Source of the DNA: Chiridota heheva
Taxonomy: Eukaryota; Echinodermata; Holothuroidea; Apodida; Chiridotidae
NCBI GenBank assembly: GCA_020152595.1
Contig: JAIGNY010000099.1
Location: forward strand, 2,017,126-2,081,125
DNA: 64,000 nucleotides
Direction of reading: 5' to 3'
The first letter of the stretch is position 1. Every line of letters begins with the position of its first letter. Below are positions 62,501-64,000 of the stretch, in pieces. Under the pieces are notes generated by a model. The model searched no databases. It saw only the letters and a list, made by a program, of their open reading frames with translations, and was not told the DNA's origin. The position numbers and the translations under genes are program-made.

Positions 62501-64000
62501 ACCTCCCACTTATCCCAAATACAACAACCACTCAACCACACATTAAGTACTACCTCCCACTTATCCTAAATACAACAACCACTCAACCACACATTAAGTA
62601 CTACCTCCCACTTATCCCAAATACAACAACCACTCAACCACATATTAAGTACTACCTCCCACTTATCCCAAATACAACAACCATTCAACCACACATTGAG
62701 TACTACCTCCCACTTAACCAAAATACAACAACCACTCAACCACACACTAAGTACTACCTCTCACTTATCCCAAATACAACAACCACTCAACCACACAGTA
62801 AGTACTACCTCCCACTTATCCCTAATACAACAACCACTCAACCACACATCAAGTACTACCTCCCACTTATCCCAAATACAACAACCACTCAACCACACAT
62901 TAAGTACTACCTCAAATACTGACTGATATTGTTTAACTACTTCCACAAAAGCCTATGAGTAATAAGAGAACAAAGTAATAAGAGAACATATAACAAAGCC
63001 ATTGACAAGGATAGGTATTTACTTACATCCCTCAACAGCAAAGGTTACATAAGGATCTCCATGATCGTTTGATAAACCAGTTGTGAAACACCAGTGAAGG
63101 AAGACCCACCGGGACATAAACCCTAACCCTCTAGCTTACCAAGCTGGTGCTGTGACTGCTAGACCGTGGAGGTCTCTCATTGACATGGGAAATGGGATCC
63201 TACCTAACTGCGGTTTTAGAATAAAGAAAATAATGAGGGTAAGCCAGATCCGACCTGAAGCATAATTGTTCAATTAATTTCAGGGAAAGAACACGTCATG
63301 TAGCTCACCTCTTCCTGTGGAGGAATACCCGGCAGCTCTTACAGCAGTCATTGGTCTGGCTTGGCTCCCATCCTGGACGGGGTAAAACATAACAAAAAAC
63401 AAGATTGACAGCAATACCACACTAACAAACAAATTGTCCTCTTCCATCTTATCCTTTTAGAATAAACAGCACTCAAGGGTTTATAGTTTGAAAATTGTAC
63501 ACATGCAGGGAAAGATATAAAGATCTATGGACCAGGAGTAACAAGCCGAGTTTAACTAGAAGAAAATATGCAATTAATCATGAGAATAGCGCACAAAGTC
63601 ACATACAAATCTGTTAAAATTTTACCCTTTTGTGTGAACTTTTATTTTAAAGTTTGAGGCTTTATCACAATAAACTATGCAAGTTTTAGCTAAATTTTGT
63701 GACCTCACAAAGAGAAAATCTATGAATTTCCTTAAGTCAACTAATTAATGTTTAATCCTTCACCAACATCATTTGAATGGGAGATTTGTCTACAACTACG
63801 AGAATGCATATGGACCTGGGACCTTTTTACCCATGCAACCCTTCTGTGAACCCCTCCCATATAGAAGCTTCTACTACCCAAGCCACTACAGTAATACCCA
63901 TTCAGGAGGCTAAACATGAATGAATCCACTCACAGCAGCAATGCCTGTAGTAGGTCGGCCCATTGATGATGTCAGTCCAGTCTTCAAACGATTCTGTTTG
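17408..64000 (-). CDS. IFT88: IFT88, intraflagellar transport protein 88 (TPR protein), 5'-partial gene
   Basis: Twenty-one minus-strand exons encode about 780 residues that follow vertebrate IFT88 (about 820-830 residues) from its N-terminal low-complexity region to the C-terminal acidic tail ending DDLLPE. Recognisable stretches in order: SMGRPTTGI, RPMTAVRAAGY, PEEKIKSLEK, KERVLVRQREQ, NMGNIFFKQRNY, NIGIIFVKMGQYSDAI, AAKLIAPAIEQSF, the TPR run from NKGNCLFVQGDLEKA to GNYQQALETYKKIHKKF, then DASYVDPLGP. The protein is a core IFT-B subunit that carries anterograde cargo, built of tandem TPRs; loss blocks ciliogenesis. Exon phases agree at every junction once two single-base losses in exon 58621-58723 are allowed for. 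The gene spans more than 46 kb because introns are swollen by minisatellites and transposons. The first about 60-70 codons lie beyond 64000. Confidence 0.97.
17577..18235 (-). mobile_element. 5'-truncated LINE (I/Jockey-like) 3' region
   Basis: Minus-strand translation gives the post-RNase-H tail of an I/Jockey-type element: YLRKTWQDYW, KLHTINP, then VVTHICLGHSFLTHSHLLSG and a zinc-knuckle-like LCPTCN (17908-17926), ending NIITFLHNSNLFHLI plus a stop near 17756. There is at least one frameshift and one internal stop. The 3' end at about 17577 has the tail GGTGCCGTTAGACATCAACG, also found at 50985 and 53127. It lies in the last IFT88 intron, same strand as the gene. Confidence 0.8.
18842..18970 (-). 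CDS. IFT88: IFT88 exon (Ser/Gly/Arg-rich linker)
   Basis: Acceptor ATTGTAG, donor GTTG|gtaagt; 129 nt, phase 2 in and 1 out. Encodes SGRGGSGGESRQNSARNSAR and RMRSLPDAQGPYEA, matching the basic low-complexity region before the IFT88 tail (compare LRALPGTNEPYE). Confidence 0.93.
19692..19922. repeat. 80-bp tandem repeat, 3 copies
   Basis: The unit includes TTCATCTGCACTCTCCCCAC and CTGCAGTGCTTACAACCA; the first two copies are nearly identical. Intronic in IFT88. Confidence 0.85.
20400..20441 (-). CDS. IFT88: IFT88 small 42-nt exon, cassette candidate
   Basis: Acceptor CCTAAG and donor GCAG|gtgagc flank 42 nt read as GTRDSPDEERVGSAG across the junctions. Phase 1 on both sides keeps the frame whether it is included or skipped. 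I know no counterpart in vertebrate IFT88; the region is variable. The weak pyrimidine tract suggests optional inclusion. Confidence 0.65.
20648..20918. repeat. about 137-bp direct repeat, 2 copies
   Basis: GTTAGGAAACACACCCATAG begins both units (20648 and 20784) and TTTCAAGCTA ends both. Identity is high with small indels. Intronic. Confidence 0.85.
21393..21572. repeat. 22-bp minisatellite, about 8 copies
   Basis: The unit reads ATGGCATCCATCCATGTCCC plus AC, with CCCC variants at the left edge. Since 22 is not a multiple of three, all frames cycle, producing spurious His/Pro/Met-rich open frames on both strands. Confidence 0.9.
21740..22045. repeat. degenerate CTGAAGAAACTT/CTGAGGAA repeat
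   Basis: Imperfect units of about 25-35 bp around CTGAGGAAATCT and AAACTTNAACATTTT recur eight or more times. Old, decayed array. Confidence 0.5.
22546..22646. repeat. 16-bp minisatellite, about 6 copies
   Basis: Units of the type ACAGGGATGGCGGATC, alternating GGCGG and GGTGG. Confidence 0.85.
23183..23720 (-). mobile_element. piggyBac-like deletion derivative, 538 bp
   Basis: The ends CACATTGAGTCTCA (23183) and, in reverse complement, CACATTGAGTCCCA (to 23720) match at 13 of 14. The left flank is TTAA (23179-23182); the right flank is TACA, so the expected TTAA is degraded. Inside, the minus strand has an 88-codon frame (23463-23197) starting near a TATA-like GATTTATATAGG and rich in Asp/Glu/Ser (DSDDESDLELDFVDFD), as in N-termini of piggyBac-type transposases. 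The catalytic domain is absent, so the copy cannot encode a full transposase. Assignment is tentative. Confidence 0.5.
23849..23879. other. 11-bp perfect hairpin
   Basis: GACCCGACCTG (23849-23859) and CAGGTCGGGTC (23869-23879) flank a 9-nt loop. Intronic in IFT88; role unknown. Confidence 0.65.
24165..24490. repeat. 19-bp minisatellite, about 17 copies
   Basis: The unit CTATATATGAACAGACTGC has AACAG/AAGAG variants. Intronic. Confidence 0.93.
24735..24798 (-). CDS. IFT88: IFT88 exon (Gly/Ser/Arg-rich)
   Basis: Acceptor TTTTTAG, donor GCAG|gtaaga; 64 nt encoding RASSGGGSRSGSARRFRGG; phase 0 in, 1 out. Corresponds to the RIKSGRDGSGGSRGK region of vertebrate IFT88. Confidence 0.9.
26012..26118 (-). 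CDS. IFT88: IFT88 exon (post-TPR helix)
   Basis: Acceptor CTTCAG, donor ACAG|gtacgt; 107 nt. Encodes LKFLVRLCSDLGLKDAQEYA followed by TKLKKAEKAKELREQ, highly conserved in IFT88. Confidence 0.97.
26190..26662. repeat. 41-bp minisatellite, about 11-12 copies
   Basis: The unit contains ACATATAAAGCTACATTAGA and GATGTAAACCC. It ends about 70 bp upstream of the neighbouring IFT88 acceptor, on the intron side. Confidence 0.93.
27130..27936. other. intronic stretch, no supported gene
   Basis: An 80-codon plus-strand frame (27607-27849) and neighbouring frames show no recognisable family. AAAATGGCCGCCATTTT at 27339 is a short near-palindrome. Nothing else seen. Confidence 0.5.
27937..28107. repeat. 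DIRS inverted terminal repeat (element 3' end)
   Basis: Its inner 130 bp are the reverse complement of 31813-31940 with few mismatches. The outer 40 bp are unique to this end and carry a hairpin, CCCCGCTA/TAGTGGGG (27942-27961). Confidence 0.9.
28153..28255. repeat. DIRS internal complementary region
   Basis: 28153-28208 is the reverse complement of the outer left end, and 28203-28255 is the reverse complement of the outer right end, joined at GGGGTAAATTTATTTC. It therefore mirrors the junction of a circle formed from the two ends. It holds a perfect hairpin CCCCGCTA-CGCT-TAGCGGGG (28184-28203). Confidence 0.9.
28650..28905. repeat. degenerate repeat in the DIRS 3' non-coding region
   Basis: Four or five units of about 55-60 bp share AACAGCGGCA-AATTTTGTTAGTAAA-like phrases. 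They lie between the recombinase stop and the internal complementary region. Confidence 0.55.
28966..30147 (-). pseudogene. DIRS tyrosine recombinase remnant
   Basis: Two overlapping frames cover the domain, shifting near 29410-29450; a third frame covers the N-terminal part to 30147. Conserved points: an Arg in ASARCRGAIHAL, the H-x-x-R box in TAHQVRG (codons 29140-29151), and the nucleophile Tyr in VSAYLKD (codon 29041-29043). Length suggests most of the domain is present. The frameshift makes it non-functional as read. Confidence 0.88.
30155..30600 (-). pseudogene. DIRS RNase H remnant
   Basis: Two frames carry DNTTVVAYTKRQGGTRSRR and then KVSLHLPGKENTIADLLS, ending with LPNVDLFASVDNHKLP. 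The frame changes at about 30490-30540. This is the usual RNase H connection in DIRS elements. Confidence 0.85.
30690..31075. repeat. purine-rich minisatellite inside the DIRS element
   Basis: Units of about 20-30 bp around GGAATGATGGAAAGGGATAT with length variation. Almost no pyrimidines other than T occur on the plus strand. It replaces the RT thumb/RNase H connection and was acquired after or during decay of the element. Confidence 0.85.
31314..31830 (-). pseudogene. DIRS reverse transcriptase remnant
   Basis: A minus-strand frame near 31830 reads HFLSFQFERAMYMFKALPFG then LSTAPRVFT (motif around 31729-31751). An in-frame stop follows, then MYLDDWLIVAED with the catalytic YLDD at 31641-31652, and FLGAVLDFTQG. 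The N-terminal RT motifs and gag are absent: the domain abuts the 5' inverted repeat directly. Confidence 0.88.
31813..31960. repeat. DIRS inverted terminal repeat (element 5' end)
   Basis: It mirrors 27978-28107. Its outer 20 bp (ATAACTTGAAATAAATTT, ending 31960) differ from the other end but are found in the internal complementary region. Confidence 0.9.
32385..32890 (+). pseudogene. fragment of an unnamed repeat-family protein (DNVDHN motif)
   Basis: One plus-strand frame reads KAAASLIRSEIDAVKGNRDT, YPDDSSLGDKD, then LLLSEIFQGINTDNTLKLTS, SIGHCIMQLARPRSIMSLL. After an in-frame TGA (32676) and TAA (32700) it continues in the same frame with HVIVDNVDHNTIITL (DNVDHN at 32748-32765). From memory this resembles a multi-copy uncharacterised family common in marine invertebrate genomes, possibly carried by mobile elements. 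The middle of the protein appears deleted. Function unknown. Confidence 0.55.
33010..33940. other. intronic stretch with probable LINE/poly(A)-like 3' end
   Basis: AT-rich sequence that ends at about 33450-33478 in GGAAATAAATAAAGATAAAG, a tail typical of a non-LTR element on the plus strand. GGATTAGTTCAGGGGTCA (33010) and TTGACCTCTGAATTAATCC (33743) belong to the dispersed motif related to the 45-bp minisatellite. No coding potential recognised. Confidence 0.4.
33941..34006 (-). CDS. IFT88: IFT88 exon (TPR)
   Basis: Acceptor CTTGCAG, donor GAAT|gtaagt; 66 nt encoding GNYQQALETYKKIHKKFPDN then VE; phase 1 out, completing a Cys codon in the next exon. Confidence 0.97.
34332..34830. repeat. 21-bp minisatellite, about 24 copies
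   Basis: The unit GCTAAAATAAGCCAAAATTG plus T, with TTAAGCC and GTTGCT variants. Intronic. Confidence 0.93.
35501..35669 (-). CDS. IFT88: IFT88 exon (TPR)
   Basis: Acceptor CGTACAG, donor AGCG|gtaagt; 169 nt. Encodes SFRYYPSNIEIIEWLGAYFI, KAIHYFERAAVIQPNQVKWQ, then LMIASCHRRS. Confidence 0.97.
35963..37795. repeat. 22-bp minisatellite, about 80 copies (1.8 kb)
   Basis: The consensus unit ACATGGATGTTAACCTATGT plus TC has many single-base variants (CACACGG, GATCACATGG, TTAAACTAT). Variants cluster locally: GATCACATGG near the left edge, CACACGG in several runs. Intronic. Confidence 0.95.
38418..38568 (-). CDS. IFT88: IFT88 exon (TPR), 3' side of the U12-type intron
   Basis: The acceptor is ATAAG after a branch-point-like TCCTTCACT whose A (38581) is 12 nt from the exon. 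The 151 nt encode YDMLEDTAQATEWFMQLIGI, VPTDPAVLSRLGELYD and QAYQYHYE. Donor GAG|gtaact. Confidence 0.96.
38868..39210. repeat. 40-bp minisatellite, about 8 copies
   Basis: The unit contains TTTTTTAGGACAGACTGCC and TTTGTATTGTATTTGTTATTG. It degenerates to the right. It lies inside the U12-type intron. Confidence 0.9.
39463..39571 (-). CDS. IFT88: IFT88 exon (TPR), 5' side of the U12-type intron
   Basis: Acceptor TTGCAG; 109 nt encoding GLVNKKLGHLEPALDCFHKL and HAILRNSPEVLFQIAI; the donor is AT|gtatcctttg (gt at 39462-39461), the U12 consensus. Phase 2 is completed by A of the next exon, giving an alignment to vertebrate IFT88 without gaps. Confidence 0.96.
39627..40180. repeat. 41-bp minisatellite, about 13 copies
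   Basis: The unit contains TCAGGGTTCTCACATGTATG and AATCACTAGTAAAGAACC. Intronic, just upstream (intron side) of the exon at 39463-39571. Confidence 0.93.
40523..42108. repeat. 83-85-bp minisatellite, about 19 copies
   Basis: The unit contains GACAAGGTGACAGCCCCGGC, TGCAGGTGAGATCAATTG and CATCCTCAAACATCCT. Length alternates by a CT dinucleotide (CCTCACTC versus CCTCTCACTC). Intronic. Confidence 0.95.
42578..42694 (-). CDS. IFT88: IFT88 exon (TPR)
   Basis: Acceptor CTTTTAG, donor CTTG|gtaggt; 117 nt. Encodes ALVNKGNCLFVQGDLEKAKE and LRTEASCTEALYNL, matching the NKGN...GDYEKA TPR of vertebrate IFT88. Confidence 0.97.
43693..43795. mobile_element. piggyBac-type MITE, diverged copy 1
   Basis: About 100 bp flanked by TTAA (43689-43692 and 43796-43799). 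The interior CCCTCACTCTACCACGCGAC and GGGTGCCCCAT match copy 2 at 43940. The right inverted end has mutated. Confidence 0.6.
43940..44041. mobile_element. piggyBac-type MITE, copy 2
   Basis: Terminal inverted repeats CCCTTACTCTACCA (43940) and TGGTAGAGTAAGGG (to 44040) are perfect over 14 bp and flanked by TTAA (43936-43939 and 44042-44045, with one extra T). TTAA targeting and CCC ends are the piggyBac pattern. No coding capacity. Confidence 0.75.
44142..44298 (-). CDS. IFT88: IFT88 exon (TPR)
   Basis: Acceptor CTGTAAAG, donor TCAG|gtaaag; 157 nt. Encodes AIDVLKSFEKKDSKCAAVAA, VNLSFIHFLQKEYQQAEKYA and TDRYNPS. Confidence 0.97.
44975..45465. repeat. about 50-bp degenerate minisatellite, about 9 copies
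   Basis: The unit contains CCAATCTAATCAGATTGTTA and CAGCTTGGGAAGTTAGCAAG. Several units are truncated or rearranged. AATCTAATCAGATT is a near-palindrome. Confidence 0.85.
45708..46577. repeat. 38-bp minisatellite with palindromic p53-like half-site, about 23 copies
   Basis: The unit: ATCATGTGCAGACATGTCTG then AACTCTTGTAACATTAAC. Most units contain AGACATGTCT, a perfect 10-bp palindrome matching the p53-family half-site RRRCWWGYYY; a few read AGACAAGTCT, which also fits. Intronic in IFT88. Confidence 0.95.
46804..46990 (-). CDS. IFT88: IFT88 exon
   Basis: Acceptor TTCTTAG, donor CAG|gtaaaa; 187 nt. Encodes SSMERYVMSAAKLIAPAIEQ, SFSAGFDWCVDCVKQS and LANDLEINKAIMYLKQKEFN, closely matching vertebrate IFT88. 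Confidence 0.97.
47262..47480 (+). mobile_element. tRNA-derived SINE
   Basis: The head has an A box TGGCTCAGTGGT (47271-47282) and a B box GGTTTGATTCC (47314-47324) at tRNA-like spacing. The body includes GGGTTATGCCCTTAGGCAAG and AACTTTATC, a style common to invertebrate SINEs. The tail runs into the 48-bp array at 47480, whose unit matches the SINE tail. A second copy is at 59889. Confidence 0.8.
47480..48255. repeat. 48-bp minisatellite derived from a SINE tail, about 16 copies
   Basis: The unit contains GGATTTAACTTAAAACCAGC and CCCTGCCCATGAGCCTAATG. Because 48 is a multiple of three, one plus-strand frame stays open for 129 codons (VGFNLKPAPA repeats); this is not a gene. The first unit is contiguous with the SINE. 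Confidence 0.93.
48300..48370 (-). CDS. IFT88: IFT88 exon
   Basis: Acceptor CCTTGCAG, donor AAAG|gtaagg; 71 nt encoding DDKHANFILEVIRNDSLRQQ then ERE. Confidence 0.96.
48762..49330 (-). mobile_element. L2/CR1-type LINE fragment
   Basis: Minus-strand frames give LHWLPLKS, then RYKILVLVFKCIHKMALYLQ, NTTYDLRNRS and SRAFCRLPPLCGM, the C-terminal part of a non-LTR reverse transcriptase with frameshifts. The 3' end near 48762-48830 has CCATTATATAAATG and an AT-rich microsatellite, as in the fragment at 12455. Confidence 0.75.
49444..49675 (-). CDS. IFT88: IFT88 exon (TPR)
   Basis: Acceptor TGTAACAG, donor CCT|gtagta; 232 nt. Encodes IKIMKNIGIIFVKMGQYSDA, SFEHIMSEQPDYITAFNLIL and LEDEDKYLPHP. Confidence 0.97.
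49676..50666 (-). other. IFT88 intron, no repeats recognised as a family
   Basis: A 156-codon plus-strand frame (49950-50420) lies here. Its sequence is dominated by CACACTTTTTCACATT-like words and has no domain signature. It is treated as chance. Confidence 0.6.
50667..50784 (-). CDS. IFT88: IFT88 exon (TPR)
   Basis: Acceptor CCCACAG, donor TGAG|gtaaaa; 118 nt. Encodes GRLKVNMGNIFFKQRNYPKA and IKYYRMALDQVPVNTHKEM. Confidence 0.97.
50985..51215 (-). mobile_element. LINE 3' end, copy 2
   Basis: On the minus strand the tail GTGGTGCCGTTAAGACCTC and an (AAAC)n end match the 3' end of the I/Jockey-like element at 17577. Only non-coding 3' sequence is present. Confidence 0.6.
51216..53120. other. 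intronic stretch, nothing recognised
   Basis: AT-rich sequence without convincing frames, arrays or element ends. Confidence 0.5.
53127..53200 (-). mobile_element. LINE 3' end, copy 3 (short)
   Basis: TTTGTTGATGTTTAACGGCA and CTACGACAATCAGTCAAATG match the 3' tail at 17577 in the same orientation. Confidence 0.55.
53440..53555 (+). mobile_element. L2-type LINE 3' end fragment
   Basis: GTAAAGTGCTTTTGAATG, then ATCGCTATATAAATTTATGC and ATTATTATT, the typical 3' end of L2-like elements. Confidence 0.5.
54218..54430. repeat. about 72-bp tandem repeat, 3 copies
   Basis: The unit contains TTGTGACAGTATACAGGTAT, GGCCAATTTTTGGGTGTTTC and ACGGCCAAATTTT. Confidence 0.85.
54903..57056. repeat. 45-bp minisatellite, about 48 copies (2.15 kb)
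   Basis: The unit: AATACCCCTGAAGGTGCACT then TGCTTGACCACTAAACTAAT and CCGTT. Two main variant positions (GAAGGT/GAAAGT and AATCCG/AATTCG) are shuffled along the array. Several units have lost one C of CCCC (near 55670, 55935-56030, 56380, 56610-56650). Units at the right edge read CTGAACTAATCC and resemble single-copy sequences elsewhere. Confidence 0.97.
57257..57359 (-). CDS. IFT88: IFT88 exon (TPR)
   Basis: Acceptor CTTTAG, donor TGCAG|gtatgt; 103 nt. Encodes VLFNLANQYEANEMFSEAIN and TYNVIVKNKMFSNA. Confidence 0.97.
58044..58232. mobile_element. possible hAT-like MITE, 189 bp
   Basis: CAGGGGTGGACTGACC at the left and CAGGAGCTGACTAGG (reverse complement of the right end) are similar but imperfect. 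The 8-bp flanks match at 5 of 8. A long C run lies inside. Confidence 0.35.
58308..58400 (+). mobile_element. tRNA-like SINE head (degenerate)
   Basis: A-box-like TGGCGCAACGGT (58309-58320) and B-box-like AAATTCAATCC (58366-58376) at plausible spacing. Confidence 0.4.
58621..58723 (-). CDS. IFT88: IFT88 exon with two single-base deletions
   Basis: Acceptor CCCAACAG, donor CTCA|gtgagc. The conserved protein is readable only by changing frame twice: ALEK, then KEAGRKERVLVRQREQVSSG, then DLTYS. One base is missing where GAAAAG meets CTAAAG (about 58711-58713), and one T is missing in AATTGG (about 58637-58640). The exon is 103 nt where 105 (35 codons) would fit the neighbouring phases exactly. 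Both sites are homopolymer or doublet contexts, so consensus error is likely. Confidence 0.9.
59143..59385. repeat. 62-65-bp tandem repeat, about 4 copies
   Basis: The unit contains AGTCTGAAATGAAGGAAAGA and GAATGATGCAAAGAATGG; CA indels change the length. Confidence 0.85.
59889..60121 (+). mobile_element. second, diverged copy of the SINE at 47262
   Basis: A decayed tRNA-like head (CACTGTAACTCAATGG) is followed by a body and tail shared with 47262-47480: GTCATGTGCTCTCATCCACT corresponds to GTCACATGCTCTCATCTGCT, and it ends GATTTAATTCAACTTAG. Here the tail is single-copy. Confidence 0.65.
60156..60246 (-). CDS. IFT88: IFT88 exon (coiled-coil segment before the TPRs)
   Basis: Acceptor TTTTTAAG, donor CCTG|gtaaga; 91 nt. 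Encodes PEEKIKSLEKQVNDLIEESC and FAHSRGELSL. Confidence 0.97.
60756..61340. repeat. 34-bp minisatellite, about 17 copies
   Basis: The unit: GGTAAGCCAGGCAGTGGAAG then TTCTGAGCGACGTT. Open frames on the minus strand spelling LPGLPT repeats are by-products. Confidence 0.93.
61423..61495 (-). CDS. IFT88: IFT88 exon
   Basis: Acceptor CTCCAAAG, donor ACAG|gtaagg; 73 nt. Encodes GQSFDPLNQGSKGPAPPLEM then KNED, matching AFDPLSQSRGPASPLE in vertebrates. Confidence 0.94.
61955..62917. repeat. 51-bp minisatellite, about 19 copies
   Basis: The unit contains CAAATACAACAACCACTCAA, CCACACATTAAGTACTACC and TCCCACTTATCC. 51 is a multiple of three, hence spurious open frames on both strands. A few units are truncated. 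Confidence 0.95.
62920..63308. other. intronic stretch, possible tRNA-like SINE remnant
   Basis: On the minus strand, 63080-63170 contains AAGCTAGAGGGTTAGGG and GTCCCGGTGGGTCTTCC, reminiscent of a decayed tRNA-derived SINE. Evidence is weak. Confidence 0.3.
63309..63372 (-). CDS. IFT88: IFT88 exon
   Basis: Acceptor CCGTCCAG, donor AGAG|gtgagc; 64 nt encoding DGSQARPMTAVRAAGYSSTG then R; matches QDGVTRPMTAVRAAGF of vertebrate IFT88. Confidence 0.97.
63934..64000 (-). CDS. IFT88: IFT88 exon, cut by the window end
   Basis: Donor GCTGCT|gtgagt at 63933. At least 67 nt encode KQNRLKTGLTSSMGRPTTGI then AA. Corresponds to the KTSLASSIGRPMTGAI region. The 5' continuation lies outside the window. 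Confidence 0.93.

Noticed and set aside
62132..62946. Frames with WLSGCC or STTSHLSQIQQPLNHT repeats
   Set aside because: They arise from the 51-bp intronic minisatellite, open on both strands because 51 is divisible by three.

Overview
This window looks like nuclear DNA from an animal, most probably a marine invertebrate. Genes are sparse, exons are short with GT-AG introns, the DNA is AT-rich, and the repeat load is heavy: LINEs, a tRNA-derived SINE, hAT- and piggyBac-type elements, a DIRS-type retrotransposon and many minisatellites. I lean towards an echinoderm or related deuterostome because of general sequence flavour (for example recurrent TAGGCCTA palindromes and a YHYH-domain gene). 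That is inference, not proof.

Two protein-coding genes can be supported. (1) A YHYH-domain secreted or surface protein lies on the plus strand, with coding exons 7618-8094 and 11248-11625. It has a signal peptide and a C-terminal hydrophobic tail typical of GPI anchoring. (2) IFT88, the TPR subunit of the intraflagellar transport B complex needed to build cilia, occupies most of the window on the minus strand. Twenty-one exons can be placed from 64000 (5' part cut by the window edge) down to the stop codon at 17408-17410. They encode about 780 residues, and the phases join throughout except for one exon that has lost two single bases. The two genes are convergent.

Layout: 1-992 is a 41-bp minisatellite cut by the window start. 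993-7585 is non-genic DNA with transposon remnants, including a 705-bp hAT-type element inserted into an older tandem repeat. 7586-11625 is the YHYH gene, with a second hAT-type element in its intron. 11626-17407 is the intergenic tail-to-tail interval, with an L2-type LINE fragment and long degenerate GAAAATT-rich arrays. 17408-64000 is IFT88. Thirteen of its twenty visible introns carry at least one tandem array, with unit lengths from 16 to about 138 bp. They also hold a DIRS-type element (27937-31960), LINE 3' ends, SINEs and piggyBac-type MITEs.

The most interesting items are: a U12-type (minor spliceosome) intron in IFT88; two homopolymer-type frameshifts confined to one IFT88 exon; a DIRS copy whose inverted ends and circle-junction-like internal complementary region can still be read; a minisatellite that appears to have grown from a SINE tail; and a 38-bp minisatellite carrying a perfect p53-family half-site in most of about 23 units. 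I found no convincing new multi-gene system.
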